From Kushneria aurantia DSM 21353 (GTDB lineage Bacteria > Pseudomonadota > Gammaproteobacteria > Pseudomonadales > Halomonadaceae): a DNA stretch of 64,000 nucleotides. The notes under the pieces were generated by a model. The model was not told the DNA's origin. It saw only the letters and a list, made by a program, of their open reading frames with translations, and did not search any database. The stretch's first letter is position 1, and every line of letters begins with the position of its first letter. Where the stretch lies: positions 43,090 through 107,089 of the forward strand of contig NZ_KB907874.1 in the NCBI RefSeq assembly GCF_000382245.1. Reading direction: 5' to 3'. A program made the position numbers and the translations under genes. Of this stretch, positions 48,428 through 58,251 are shown piece by piece.

Positions 48428-49339
48428 ATCAAACCGCTTTTTTCGCACGGTCCCATTCCCGGTTACCGGATGATTCTGTGCGTCATACTGGCGTCCTTTC
48501 TGATGTTTGCCGACCAGCGCATGAGCTGGATGGAAGACGTGCGTGCTCAGGTGTCGTCACTGGTGGCGCCGGTGCAGTGGATCGTCAGCCTGCCGGCGCG
48601 CGGGCTGAGCCTCGCCTCGCTGGCGCTCAGTGACCAGACCCGGCTGGTCAACGAAAATCGGCGCCTTCATGAGCGGCTTGTCACCCTTTCTCAGCGCGTG
48701 CAGCGCATGGCCAGCCTGTCGGCGGAAAACGACCGTCTGCGCTCGCTTTTGCGCGCCGCACCGCGTCAGCAGATTCCGTGGATCTCGGCGGGTCTGCTGA
48801 CGCTCGATAACGACCCCTTCCTGCAGCAGATGATCATTGACCGCGGCCAGCGCAGCGGCGTCTACAGCGGTCAGCCGGTTGTCGATTCGGCGGGCCTGGT
48901 AGGCCAGGTGATCTCGGTATCGCGCTACTCCAGCCGGGTGCTGCTGATTACCGATGCCAGCCACTCGGTGCCGGTGCAGGTCAACCGCAACGGCCTGCGC
49001 TTCATCGCCCGTGGCGCCGGTCAGGCCAATATGCTGACGCTGGATAACGTCCCCAACAATACCGACGTGCGGGTCGGTGACCTGCTGGTCACCTCGGGAC
49101 TCGCCGGACGCTTTCCCGAAGGCTATCCGGTGGGGCGCGTGACCCGCATGGTGCGCAACGACGGTTCACCCTTCGCGACCGTCGAGGCCGCTCCCGTGGC
49201 GCAGCTCGAGCGCAGCCGCAACTTCATTTTGCTGTTTACCCACGACCAGCTGGCGCGGCGTCACGCCGAGCTGAGTCCGCAGGCGGTCAGCGTGGCGCTC
49301 GAGGTAGCACGCGCCGGCGAGTCGGGAGAGGCGCCATGA
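48428..49339 (+). CDS. mreC: rod-shape-determining protein MreC, probable ATC start
   Basis: MreC is the periplasmic scaffold of the elongation complex. The first ATG (48470) would begin MILCVILASF, within the transmembrane helix. Upstream, in the same frame, ATC at 48428 is followed by codons for KPLFSHGPIPGYR, which matches the conserved MreC N-terminus (KPxFxxGP). GGGAG lies 8 bases before this ATC. No in-frame ATG, GTG or TTG occurs between the mreB stop and 48470. I therefore call ATC as the initiation codon, giving 303 residues: cytoplasmic tail, one transmembrane helix, a coiled coil (about residues 70-110) and two beta domains. Confidence 0.88.
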   Translation: MKPLFSHGPIPGYRMILCVILASFLMFADQRMSWMEDVRAQVSSLVAPVQWIVSLPARGLSLASLALSDQTRLVNENRRLHERLVTLSQRVQRMASLSAENDRLRSLLRAAPRQQIPWISAGLLTLDNDPFLQQMIIDRGQRSGVYSGQPVVDSAGLVGQVISVSRYSSRVLLITDASHSVPVQVNRNGLRFIARGAGQANMLTLDNVPNNTDVRVGDLLVTSGLAGRFPEGYPVGRVTRMVRNDGSPFATVEAAPVAQLERSRNFILLFTHDQLARRHAELSPQAVSVALEVARAGESGEAP

Positions 49340-49812
49340 GTCGTTATCCGGTGATTATCCCGCTCTCCTTTCTGGCGGCGCTGGTACTGCAGATGATGCC
49401 CCTGCCGGAGCAGTGGCTGCTGTGGCGACCGGACTGGGCGGGTCTGGTGCTGATCTACTGGTGCACCATGAATCCGCAGCGGGTGGGGGTTTTCCACGGC
49501 TTCGCGCTGGGGTTGCTGCTCGATCTGCTGCAGGGGTCGGCGCTGGGTATGTATGCGCTGCTCTATGCGCTGATTGCCTTTCTGGTACTGCTGCTTTACC
49601 AACGTATGCGGATCTATTCGCTGTGGCGCCAGGCGCTGCTGGTAACCCTGGTGCTGGCGCTGGTGCAGCTGATTCATCAGTGGCTCAATGCGACGTTTAC
49701 CGGGCGGGCGCTGCATCTCGAGTTCGTCGGGGCGGCACTGCTGGGTGGCGTGCTGTGGCCCTGGCTGTTTACTCTGATGCAGATTCTGCGTCGACGTTTC
49801 GCTGCCTTCTGA
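49336..49812 (+). CDS. mreD: rod-shape-determining protein MreD
   Basis: The 158-residue integral membrane protein has five to six hydrophobic helices (PVIIPLSFLAALVLQMMPLP first) and the conserved central FHGFALGLLLDLLQGSALGM motif. It overlaps mreC by ATGA. It links MreBC to peptidoglycan synthases. Confidence 0.95.
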   Translation: MSRYPVIIPLSFLAALVLQMMPLPEQWLLWRPDWAGLVLIYWCTMNPQRVGVFHGFALGLLLDLLQGSALGMYALLYALIAFLVLLLYQRMRIYSLWRQALLVTLVLALVQLIHQWLNATFTGRALHLEFVGAALLGGVLWPWLFTLMQILRRRFAAF

Positions 49813-49864
49813 TGGCGCACTGCCTGCCGCCTCGCGACGACTCATCTGCTGACAGGTTGCCGTC

Positions 49865-50482
49865 ATGTCATCATTCGATCTGATTCTCGCCTCGGCGTCG
49901 CCGCGCCGGCTCGAACTGCTGGCCGGCATCGGTATCAGCGCCCGTGCTCTGCCCGTCGATCTCGATGAGTCAGCGCTGGCCGGTGAGTCACCGCTTGAGC
50001 AGGTGCAGCGACTGGCGCGCCACAAGGCGCAGGCCGGGTGGCATTGCCGTGACGCCGCGCTGCCGGTACTGGGCGGCGATACGGCGCTGTCACTGGAGGG
50101 GGAGTTGATCGGCAAACCCCGCGACACCGACCATGCTCTGGCGCTGCTGCGTCGGCTGTCAGGGCGTGCTCACCAGGTGATCAGCGCGGTGGCGGTGATC
50201 GGCCCGGCGGGGCTCGAGGAGGCGCTGGTGGTCAGCGAGGTTCGTTTTCGCCCGCTGGGTGAGGAAGAGATCGCCGCCTATGTGGCGAGCGGCGAGGGCG
50301 CCGACAAGGCGGGCGGCTATGCGCTGCAGGGGCTGGGCGCGATTTTCGTCGAGCGCATCGAGGGCAGCTGGTCGGCGATCGTCGGTCTGCCGCTGTGCGA
50401 GACGGCGCAGCTGCTGGCGCGTCAGGGGGTAGCCCCCTGGCGCGACGGGGAGAGACTGCGGAAGAGCGTTTTCTCATCATGA
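49865..50482 (+). CDS. maf: Maf-family nucleoside triphosphate pyrophosphatase
   Basis: This house-cleaning enzyme hydrolyses dTTP/UTP or modified nucleotides. The 205-residue product begins FDLILASASPRRLELLAGIG, with the conserved SxSPRR. The catalytic GGDTALSLEGELIGKP and the closing GSWSAIVGLPLCET match the YhdE branch. It lies between mreD and rng, as in E. coli (yhdE). Confidence 0.95.
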   Translation: MSSFDLILASASPRRLELLAGIGISARALPVDLDESALAGESPLEQVQRLARHKAQAGWHCRDAALPVLGGDTALSLEGELIGKPRDTDHALALLRRLSGRAHQVISAVAVIGPAGLEEALVVSEVRFRPLGEEEIAAYVASGEGADKAGGYALQGLGAIFVERIEGSWSAIVGLPLCETAQLLARQGVAPWRDGERLRKSVFSS

Positions 50483-50573
50483 CAAGGCCTGTGCAGCGAC
50501 CCGCTCATGACGTCTACAGTATTGGGCTACGGCAAAGGCAGCGGGTATTGAAGTCAAGGAGTGTAGCGCGTCG

Positions 50574-52031
50574 ATGAGTGGCGAGATTCTGATCAACCTG
50601 ACGCCCATGGAGACCCGCGTCGCGGTGGTCGAAGGGGGCGTTTTACAGGAAGCCTGGATCGAACGTCGCCGCCGTCGGGGTATCGTCAACAATGTCTATC
50701 TGGGGCGCGTGGCGCGGGTGCTGCCGGGTATGCAGGCGGCATTCGTGGATATCGGCCACGATCGCACCGCTTTCCTTCACGTTCATGAACTTACGCCGTC
50801 GGGACAGGGCGAGCCGGAGCGGCCGATCGGTGAACTGCTGCGCGAAGGCCAGCCCCTGACGGTGCAGGTGCTCAAGGATCCGATCGGCAGCAAGGGCGCG
50901 CGGCTGACCGCGCAGCTGTCGATTCCGTCGCGCTATCTGGTATTCATGCCCGGTGCTTCGCACATCGGCGTCTCCCAGCGTATCGAGGACAGCGGTGAAC
51001 GCGAGCGGCTGCGTCAACTGGTGACGGCGAGTGCCGAAAGCTGTGGTTACCACGGCGGTGGGTTTATCGTACGCACTGCTGCCGAAGGCGCCGATGAGAC
51101 CGCGCTGGCCGCCGACATGGCGTTCGTTCTGCGGCTGTATCAACACATCGACAACGAGCGCCGCAGCGCGCAGCCGCCCCGGTTGCTTTACGAGGATTTG
51201 TCGTTGGCGACCCGGACGCTGCGCGATGTGATGCGCGACGATATCGAGCGGGTACGTATCGACTCCCGTGACAGCTTCGAAGAGGTCCATGCCTTCGCCC
51301 GCCAGCTGATGCCCGGGGTGGCGTCGCGGCTGGAGCACTATACCGGTGAGCGACCGATTTTCGATCTTTTCTCGGTGGAAGATGAACTGGCACGGGCGCT
51401 TCAGCGGCGTGTCGACCTCAAGTCGGGCGGTTATCTGATCATCGATCAGACCGAGGCGATGAGTACGATCGACGTCAACACCGGCACTTTCGTCGGTCAT
51501 CGCAATCTCGAGGAGACCATTTTCAGGACCAACCTCGAGGCGGCCGGCGCCATCGCTCGCCAGCTGCGGCTGCGTAATATTGGTGGCATTATCATTGTCG
51601 ACTTTATCGACATGCTCGACAGCGAGCATCAGCGCCAGGTATTGCGGGCGCTGGAAAAGGCCCTCGAGCGCGATCACGCCCGTAATCGCCTGACCGGCGT
51701 AACCGAGCTGGGGCTGGTGCAGATGACCCGCAAGCGCACTCGCGAAAGCCTCGAACAGATTCTCTGCGAAACCTGCCCGACCTGTCAGGGGCGCGGCCGT
51801 CTGCGCAGTTCCGAGACGCTGTGCTACGACATTTTTCGCGACATCGTGCGCAGCGGGCGCACCGCTTCTGCCAGAAACTGTCTGGTAATGGCCTCGGCCG
51901 CCGTGATCGACCGCCTGCGCGATCAGGAGTCGGCGCCCCTGGCCGAGCTGGAGGGCTATATCGGCGGCACCATTCGCCTTCAGGTCGAACCGCACTATGC
52001 ACAGGAGCAGTACGACATCGTACTGATGTAG
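50574..52031 (+). CDS. rng: ribonuclease G
   Basis: This endoribonuclease matures the 16S rRNA 5' end and decays some mRNAs. The 485-residue length equals the E. coli form. It has an S1 RNA-binding domain (about residues 35-125, NNVYLGRVARVLPGMQAAFV), the RNase H-like and DNase I-like catalytic region with DINTGTFVG-type motif VDVNTGTFVGHRN (seen as IDVNTGTFVG) and IIIVDFIDM, and the zinc-link CETCPTC near residue 405. AAGGAG is 12 bases before the ATG, a longer spacing than usual. Confidence 0.97.
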   Translation: MSGEILINLTPMETRVAVVEGGVLQEAWIERRRRRGIVNNVYLGRVARVLPGMQAAFVDIGHDRTAFLHVHELTPSGQGEPERPIGELLREGQPLTVQVLKDPIGSKGARLTAQLSIPSRYLVFMPGASHIGVSQRIEDSGERERLRQLVTASAESCGYHGGGFIVRTAAEGADETALAADMAFVLRLYQHIDNERRSAQPPRLLYEDLSLATRTLRDVMRDDIERVRIDSRDSFEEVHAFARQLMPGVASRLEHYTGERPIFDLFSVEDELARALQRRVDLKSGGYLIIDQTEAMSTIDVNTGTFVGHRNLEETIFRTNLEAAGAIARQLRLRNIGGIIIVDFIDMLDSEHQRQVLRALEKALERDHARNRLTGVTELGLVQMTRKRTRESLEQILCETCPTCQGRGRLRSSETLCYDIFRDIVRSGRTASARNCLVMASAAVIDRLRDQESAPLAELEGYIGGTIRLQVEPHYAQEQYDIVLM

Positions 52032-52035
52032 CGAT

Positions 52036-55000
52036 ATGCACTGGCTGCGCATTCTTGTCCGTTGGCTCCTGACCCTGTTCGCCGTACTGCTGTCACTGCT
52101 GGCCGCGCTGGTATTGTCGCTGCGCCTCGGGGTGCTGGATCAAAGTGGCGTTCAGCAGTGGTTGCTGAGCCGTGCGCCGCTGCCACAGGCCTGGCAAATG
52201 CGCTGGCAGCATCTGAGCGTCGAGCTTGAGGGGCGCGAGCTGGTGGTGTCGGTGGACAATCTGCTGCTGGAAGATGATCGCGGCCGGCGAACGCTTGCCA
52301 GCGTCGGTCAGCTCGATGCGCGTCTCGATCTGGCGGCCAGCCTGACGCAGCGGCGCCCGGTTATCGAAGGCCTCGATGCCGATCGCGTGCGCCTCGATCT
52401 GTATCAGTTCGACGCCGGCGGATGGGGCTGGCAGCCATCGCAATCGTCCTCTGCGCAGCAAGGTCCCGACTTCAGTCCCGAGCGTCTGACCGGCTGGGTC
52501 GAGACACTGCTGGCGCAGCGTCTCGATATCAATGACGCCCGGCTGCGCTTTCATCCGCTGGCAAGCGAGACGACCCCGACACTGGTGGCCCGGCGTGCTT
52601 TCGTGGACAGCACCGGCGATGAGCGACGGCTGAGTCTGCAACTGGGCTGGGACGACAGCGACGCGCCCGGCTTTACCCTGGCGGGACGTTTCGGTGCGAG
52701 CGGCGCGCTGGCGGGGCGTTTGCAACTCGGCGTCGATGCCCGCCAGGCGCTGCGCCTGGCGACACTGCTGGCACCGTCTCTGCCGTCACGGCTCGAGCCC
52801 GGCGCTATCGAGGGCAGGCTCGATCTCTGGGGGGAGTGGCAGTCGGGCGAGCTGGCGAGCAGTCAGCTGCTCATCGATGTGCCGCGGCTGGCACTCGCCG
52901 CCGGCGAAGAGCAGGCCGAGCTGAGCGGCATGCGGCTGGCCGCCGATCTGCATCGCGATGAGAACGGCGGTTGGCGCGGCGCGCTGGAGAGCGGTGAGCT
53001 GCGTCGCGATGGCCGGGCGTTGAGGCTGCTGCCGGAGGCCGCTTCGCTCGAGGCGTCGCCCGACTTTACCCGCTTCGCTCTGTATACTACCGGTTTCGAG
53101 CTCTCGCCGCTGTCGGCCCTCGCGGATCTGCTGCCGGTGTCGGACGCCGAGTTACGGCGCATGCTGGCGCAGATGTCGCTGCAGGGCCGGGTGGGTGGAC
53201 TGGCGCTGTCGCGTGACGGCGACGGCCCGCTGCATACGCGGGCATCGCTGATCGATGTCAGCGCCCGACCGGTCAAGGAAATTCCCGGCTACGGGCCGAT
53301 ATCGGGCTGGCTGGAGGCGGACGACCTCGACGCTCGGCTCGCGTTTGCCGGTCGCGATACGCAACTGGCGATGCCAACCGTATTTCTCGACCCCTGGCAG
53401 CTCGAAAGCGTTGCGGGCACCCTGACCTTCAGCGTGGCCGACGAGGGGCGCATTCTGTTTGCCGCCGAACGGCTCAGGGCGCAGCGGCGCGGTGCCAGCG
53501 CCGAAGGCACGTTCAAACTGGTGGTGCCGCGCAGCGGCCCGGAAAGCTTCGATCTGCAGTTGGGCTTTGGTGGTGTGGATACCGATTCGCCGCGCGACTG
53601 GCTGCCGGTACGCGCCGTTGACGATCCCGAGGTCAGGCAGTGGCTCGACGGCCGCATTCACCGGGCGACCATTCCCGAGGGGGAGCTGGCGCTGCACCTG
53701 GTGTTCAACGATGACCTGCCGCAGGCGCCGGACCGCGACCGGGTGCGGGTCTCGCTGGAGGCGCGCAATGCCGCTTTCACCTTTCTGGAGGGGTGGCCGC
53801 CGTTGACCGACGTCGACGGCCACCTGCAGCTGGCAGGCGAAAACCTTGAAGCCAATCTGACCCATGCCCGTCTGCTGGGGCTCGAGTCTCACGGTGCCCG
53901 GGCGTCGTTGCGCGATCAGCGCTTCAGGGCATCGGCGCTGGTAACCGGCAACGTTGGCGAGCTGCTCGGCGTGTTGCAAAAGGCGCCGCTGGATAACGCC
54001 TCGCTGCGGCAGACGCTCGAGCAGATGGGGGCCAACGGCAGCCTGCTGGCAGCGCTCAGCCTGTCACTGCCCACCGACAATCCCGAGGCGGTAACCTTCG
54101 ACGGCGACATGCGTATCGACGATACGCGTTTCTATGCCGCCCCCATGGACCTGACCATTACCGATATCGCCGGCCGGCTGGGCTATCACTATCGCCAGCA
54201 GCAGAGTTATATCGATGGTCACCTGCAGGGGCGAGCTTTCGAGGGGCCGGTACGCGCCGAGTTCGACTTTCCGCACGGCATAGCGGTCAGCGGCGAAGGT
54301 GAAGTTGCCGGGGTCGCCGGCTGGCTGGGGCTGGAGAGCATCACGCCGCTGATATTCGGTCGTATCGACTACCGCTCCGAGGTCGATTTTGGCGAAGGCG
54401 GTACCCGCATTCACGCCACATCGCCGCTGACGGGACTCAACATGCTGCTGCCAACGCCTTTCCGCAAGGCGTCGGGCAGCGAACTGCCGCTGGATCTGGA
54501 GGTGAACGTCGACGCCGGTGCCGGCGATCTGCGCGTCGGCGATCTGGTGCGAGCGCGCTGGCGCCACGACAGTAACCAGGGCCAGGTATGGCTCGAAAAC
54601 CTGCCGCCCCAGGCCGAGCCCACTGCCTGGCCCGACGAGGAGCACTGGGTCATCGACTGGCGGCCCGAACGCCTTGATGTCGAGGCCTGGCAACAGGCGA
54701 TTTCGCGGCTGGCGAGCGGTTCCGGTGAGAACAGTCTGAGCCGCCGGCCCAGTGCACCGGCGCAGCAGATTGCGCCCATTGAGCGTGTCTTTGTGCGCAC
54801 GCCCTGCCTCGTATTCAAGGTCGGCTGCCTGGGTCACTTCGCCGGCCTCGGCGTCGTGCGCGGCGACGACTGGCATATCGAGGCGGACAGCTCTTTCATG
54901 CGCGGCGAGGTCAACTGGCGTGACGATCCGCAGTTGCCGATCATCGCCTGGGTCGATTGGCTCGATCTGACCCCCTTCAGGCGTGAACTGGCGCGGGTTG

Positions 55001-55869
55001 ACGACAATACACCGCGGGAAGCCAGCGAGCCCGCTGCCTGGCCGGAGGGGCTGGCGGCGTTGAGCGACGGCGAGATCGATATCGACCGTATCCTGCTTGA
55101 CGGTGCCACCGTGGCCAGCCTTTCCGGACGCTGGCACACCGATGACAACGGCATGCAGATCGATCCGCTGACGCTGCGCATGCCGGACCTGGATGCCGGT
55201 GGTCGACTGGTATGGGAAAGCGCCGGCGACGAGCGCAGTCTGACGCGCCTGCGCCTTGATGCGCAGTTTGGCGATCTGGCGAGAACGCTGGCGGCGCTGG
55301 GCATCAGCGATGTGATTCACACCGACAGCGGCAGCGTCGAAACGCGCATGGCGTGGCCCGGAGGGCCCTGGCAGTTCGATCTGGAAAAGGCCAACGCCGG
55401 TATCGGGATATCGCTGGGGCCGGGACGTTTGGCTTTCATCGAGTCGCGATGGGCCAACCTGGTGTCGCTGCTCAATCTGGATAATCTGGTGCGCCGGCTG
55501 CGGCTTGATTTCAGCGACGTTACCCGCTCGGGCGTCGCCTTTCAGTCGGTCGATGGGCGCGCCACATTGCACGACGGCGTGCTGGAAACGGCCGAGCCGG
55601 TGCATGTTGACGGTACCGCCACGGCCTTTTCGGTCGCAGGCAGTGTCAATTTGCCGGCACAGCAGCTCGATCTGGATCTTGGCGTGACGGTACCGGTCAG
55701 CCAGAGTCTGCCGCTGGCGGCGGTGGCGCTGGGCGCTCCCCAGGTAGGGGGCGCGCTCTATCTGCTGCACCTGCTGTTCAAGCCCTGGATCGAGCGTGTA
55801 TCACAGGTGCATTACAACATCAGCGGTGACTGGACCTCTCCGCAGGTGAAGCTGGATCGCAGCGAATAG
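52036..55869 (+). CDS. yhdP: AsmA-like envelope lipid-transport protein YhdP
   Basis: The 1277-residue product (E. coli YhdP 1266) has one N-terminal transmembrane helix (LLTLFAVLLSLLAALVLSLRL) and a long periplasmic beta-groove of the AsmA/TAM type that moves phospholipid to the outer membrane. A DUF3971 domain (about residues 150-400) and the C-terminal AsmA-like region (ending NLPAQQLDLDLGVTVPVSQS) are recognisable. It starts 4 bp after rng, so is cotranscribed. In many relatives tldD follows; here it does not. Confidence 0.93.
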   Translation: MHWLRILVRWLLTLFAVLLSLLAALVLSLRLGVLDQSGVQQWLLSRAPLPQAWQMRWQHLSVELEGRELVVSVDNLLLEDDRGRRTLASVGQLDARLDLAASLTQRRPVIEGLDADRVRLDLYQFDAGGWGWQPSQSSSAQQGPDFSPERLTGWVETLLAQRLDINDARLRFHPLASETTPTLVARRAFVDSTGDERRLSLQLGWDDSDAPGFTLAGRFGASGALAGRLQLGVDARQALRLATLLAPSLPSRLEPGAIEGRLDLWGEWQSGELASSQLLIDVPRLALAAGEEQAELSGMRLAADLHRDENGGWRGALESGELRRDGRALRLLPEAASLEASPDFTRFALYTTGFELSPLSALADLLPVSDAELRRMLAQMSLQGRVGGLALSRDGDGPLHTRASLIDVSARPVKEIPGYGPISGWLEADDLDARLAFAGRDTQLAMPTVFLDPWQLESVAGTLTFSVADEGRILFAAERLRAQRRGASAEGTFKLVVPRSGPESFDLQLGFGGVDTDSPRDWLPVRAVDDPEVRQWLDGRIHRATIPEGELALHLVFNDDLPQAPDRDRVRVSLEARNAAFTFLEGWPPLTDVDGHLQLAGENLEANLTHARLLGLESHGARASLRDQRFRASALVTGNVGELLGVLQKAPLDNASLRQTLEQMGANGSLLAALSLSLPTDNPEAVTFDGDMRIDDTRFYAAPMDLTITDIAGRLGYHYRQQQSYIDGHLQGRAFEGPVRAEFDFPHGIAVSGEGEVAGVAGWLGLESITPLIFGRIDYRSEVDFGEGGTRIHATSPLTGLNMLLPTPFRKASGSELPLDLEVNVDAGAGDLRVGDLVRARWRHDSNQGQVWLENLPPQAEPTAWPDEEHWVIDWRPERLDVEAWQQAISRLASGSGENSLSRRPSAPAQQIAPIERVFVRTPCLVFKVGCLGHFAGLGVVRGDDWHIEADSSFMRGEVNWRDDPQLPIIAWVDWLDLTPFRRELARVDDNTPREASEPAAWPEGLAALSDGEIDIDRILLDGATVASLSGRWHTDDNGMQIDPLTLRMPDLDAGGRLVWESAGDERSLTRLRLDAQFGDLARTLAALGISDVIHTDSGSVETRMAWPGGPWQFDLEKANAGIGISLGPGRLAFIESRWANLVSLLNLDNLVRRLRLDFSDVTRSGVAFQSVDGRATLHDGVLETAEPVHVDGTATAFSVAGSVNLPAQQLDLDLGVTVPVSQSLPLAAVALGAPQVGGALYLLHLLFKPWIERVSQVHYNISGDWTSPQVKLDRSE

Positions 55870-55905
55870 GCGATGTTGTGCGCCTGATTTCGCCTGATCG
55901 CGGTG

Positions 55906-56472
55906 TCAGGCCTCGGCGTGATCGCGGATCAGCCGGAACAGTTTGCGTGCGCTGACCGGCGGCTTGCCGGCATCGCGTTCGGCGCGGGCGTTGCGCACCA
56001 GCTGGCCCAGCGCCTGGCGGTCGACGTTCGGGTAGAGAGCGACGAATTCGGTAATCACGTCGCCTTCGCCCTCGATCAGGCGGTCGCGCCACTGCTCGAA
56101 CTGGTGAAAGCGCAGCTCACGCTGGCGTTTCTCCCGCGCCATCGCCTCCATTTCGGCGCGAATGGCGTCGACATCCTCGTGACGCATGACCTTGCCGACA
56201 TAGTGCAGATGGCGGCGCTGCGCCTCACGCGCGGTGATGCGGTGGCTCTCGTCGATCGCCGTCAGCATGTCATCGGAAAGCGGCAGGCGTGCGCGCTGAG
56301 CCTCCGGCAGGGCGATGATCGCCTCGCCCAGCTCGCGCAGCGCCTCGGCCTGGTGTTTGAGGCGCGTCTTGTTGGGTCGGCCGTTGTCGTGATAAAGCGA
56401 TTCGTCGCGCTGTTCGTCGAGCAGGCGGCGCTCTTCCTCCTGCTGGAGGCGGCGGGAAGACTTTCTTGCCAT
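55906..56472 (-). CDS. darP: ribosome biogenesis factor DarP (YjgA, DUF615)
   Basis: The 188-residue, highly charged helical protein associates with late 50S assembly intermediates. Motifs include ARKSSRRLQQEEERRLLDEQ, LREALGEAI-type helices (ALRELGEAIIALPEAQR), the central RRHLHYVGKVMRHEDVDAI and QFEQWRDRLIEG. It is convergent with yhdP (36 bp between stops) and downstream of mgtE. Confidence 0.94.
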   Translation of the reverse strand: MARKSSRRLQQEEERRLLDEQRDESLYHDNGRPNKTRLKHQAEALRELGEAIIALPEAQRARLPLSDDMLTAIDESHRITAREAQRRHLHYVGKVMRHEDVDAIRAEMEAMAREKRQRELRFHQFEQWRDRLIEGEGDVITEFVALYPNVDRQALGQLVRNARAERDAGKPPVSARKLFRLIRDHAEA

Positions 56473-56517
56473 ATCGAATATCCATGAAAGTGGAGCGGGC
56501 GGCCGTGGCGCCTCGCG

Positions 56518-57873
56518 TCAGAAATAAAAGATGGTGGCCAGGCCCAGCAGGGCGACGAAACCGACGATATCGGTAATGGTCGTCAGCAGCACGCCGCCGG
56601 AGAGCGCCGGATCGATGGCAAGTTTCTTGAGCGCTATCGGTATCAGAGTGCCGATCAGCGCGGCCACCATCAGGTTGATCACCATCGCCATGGCGATAAT
56701 GCCCCCCAGCAGGTAGTCCTGAAAACGGGCTATGGCCATGACGGCCACTACCACCGCCCAGACGAGGCCGTTGAGAGTGCCGGCCATCAGCTCGCGCACC
56801 AGCAACCAGCGAACATTGGCGCCCGACACGTGGCCCAGCGAGATGCCGCGAATCAGCACCGTCAGGGTCTGCGAGCCGGCGATACCGCCCATGCTGGAGA
56901 CGATCGGCATCAGCACGGCCAGCGCGGCGATCTGTTGAATGGTGTCCTCGAAAAAGCCGATGGCGATCGACACCACGGTGGCCGCCAGCAGGTTGATACC
57001 CAGCCATACGGCGCGCCGTCGGCTGGTGCGCAGCACCGGCGCAAAGGTGTCCTCTTCATCTTCCAGGCCGCCCATGTTCATCATGGTCTGAGCGGCGTTT
57101 TCGCGGATGACGTCCACCACGTCGTCGATGGTGATTCGTCCCAGCAGGCGGTTGTCGAGACTGATGACCGGTGCCGAGATCAGGTCCTGGCGTTCGAATA
57201 CGCTGGCGACCTCATCTTCATGGGTGAGGGCGTTGATGGTGACGATATCGGTATCCATCACCTCGCGTACGGTAACGCTTGGATCGCTGACCAGAATGCG
57301 ATTGATCGGCAGGGCACCGATCAGCTCGAAGCGGCGGCTGACCACCAGCAGATTGTCGGTGGACTCCGGCAGCCGCTTGTGGCGGCGCAGATAGCGCAGT
57401 ACCACCTCGAGGCTGACATCTGCACGGATGGTCACGGTATTGGTGTCCATCAGGCCGCCGGCGGTGTCCTCCGGATAGGAGAGCACCGCTTCCAGCCGCG
57501 CGCGCCGCTCGACGGGCATGACGTCGAGCACTTCCTGCAGTCTGGCGTAGGGCAGTTGTTGCAGCAGGTCGGCGGCGTCGTCGTTGTCGAGCGGTTCGGT
57601 CGCCTCGACCACCCGCGGCGCATCCATGTGGGTCAGAAACGTGCCCTGGATGTCCTCGTTGAGGTACTGCAGCACCTCGCCCTGGGCGGCGATATCGACC
57701 TGCTCCCACAGCAGCTCGCGTTCGCGCGGCGGCGTTGACTCCAGTACTCGAGCAACATCCACCGGTGCCAGGCCGCGGTTGAGCAGGCGTCGCACCTGGT
57801 CCATGGCGCCGCTGTCGAGCGCCTCGGCAAGGCGCTCGAGGCGAGTTTGAAACTTGTCCGGATGGTGACTCAT
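56518..57873 (-). CDS. mgtE: magnesium transporter MgtE
   Basis: The 451-residue channel imports Mg2+ (or Co2+). It has an N-terminal superhelical domain (residues about 20-130), two CBS domains (about 135-260, with MDTNTVTIRADVSLEVVLRY and MDTDIVTINALTHEDEVASV), a connecting helix and five transmembrane helices with pore motif GGIAGSQTLTVLIRGISLG. Mg2+ binding between the CBS and N domains gates the pore in this family. A divergent-looking neighbour, npr, is on the same strand upstream. Confidence 0.95.
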   Translation of the reverse strand: MSHHPDKFQTRLERLAEALDSGAMDQVRRLLNRGLAPVDVARVLESTPPRERELLWEQVDIAAQGEVLQYLNEDIQGTFLTHMDAPRVVEATEPLDNDDAADLLQQLPYARLQEVLDVMPVERRARLEAVLSYPEDTAGGLMDTNTVTIRADVSLEVVLRYLRRHKRLPESTDNLLVVSRRFELIGALPINRILVSDPSVTVREVMDTDIVTINALTHEDEVASVFERQDLISAPVISLDNRLLGRITIDDVVDVIRENAAQTMMNMGGLEDEEDTFAPVLRTSRRRAVWLGINLLAATVVSIAIGFFEDTIQQIAALAVLMPIVSSMGGIAGSQTLTVLIRGISLGHVSGANVRWLLVRELMAGTLNGLVWAVVVAVMAIARFQDYLLGGIIAMAMVINLMVAALIGTLIPIALKKLAIDPALSGGVLLTTITDIVGFVALLGLATIFYF

Positions 57874-57981
57874 CGCCGCTCGTTCCGAGAGAGTAGGGGC
57901 CCTGAAAGGCGCTCATTCCAGCAGAGGGCGGAATGAAAACCGTGGAGAAGTCGCGAAGATGACGCCGTTGGCGAAACCTGC

Positions 57982-58251
57982 TCAGTGGTCTTCGTAAAAG
58001 CGTGCCTCGAACAGCTCGACGATCGCCTGCATGGTCTGTTCGGCGTCGTCGCCCTCCACCGTGACGGTCAGTACGCTGGTGCAGGGGGCGGCAAGCATCA
58101 AAAGCGACATGATGTTGGCGGCGTCGGCGCTGCGCTCGCCGTGATAAACCGTGACGCGGGCATTCCAGGGTTGGCAGCACTGGACCAGCCGGGTAGCGGC
58201 ACGGGCGTGCAGGCCGCGTCGGTTGGTCAGCGTCAGCTCACGTTGCAGCAT
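57982..58251 (-). CDS. npr: HPr-like phosphocarrier of the nitrogen PTS
   Basis: The 89-residue NPr (PtsO) passes phosphate from PtsP to PtsN. The phosphorylated histidine is residue 15 in RRGLHARAAT, and the second HPr motif reads ADAANIMSLLMLAA. It overlaps the end of rapZ by 14 bp. No sugar PTS genes lie nearby, so a regulatory role is likely. Confidence 0.96.
   Translation of the reverse strand: MLQRELTLTNRRGLHARAATRLVQCCQPWNARVTVYHGERSADAANIMSLLMLAAPCTSVLTVTVEGDDAEQTMQAIVELFEARFYEDH

Noticed and set aside
54064..55770. A 568-codon minus-strand frame inside yhdP
   Set aside because: yhdP has the expected length and fold on the plus strand; the antisense frame has no ribosome site or recognisable motif.
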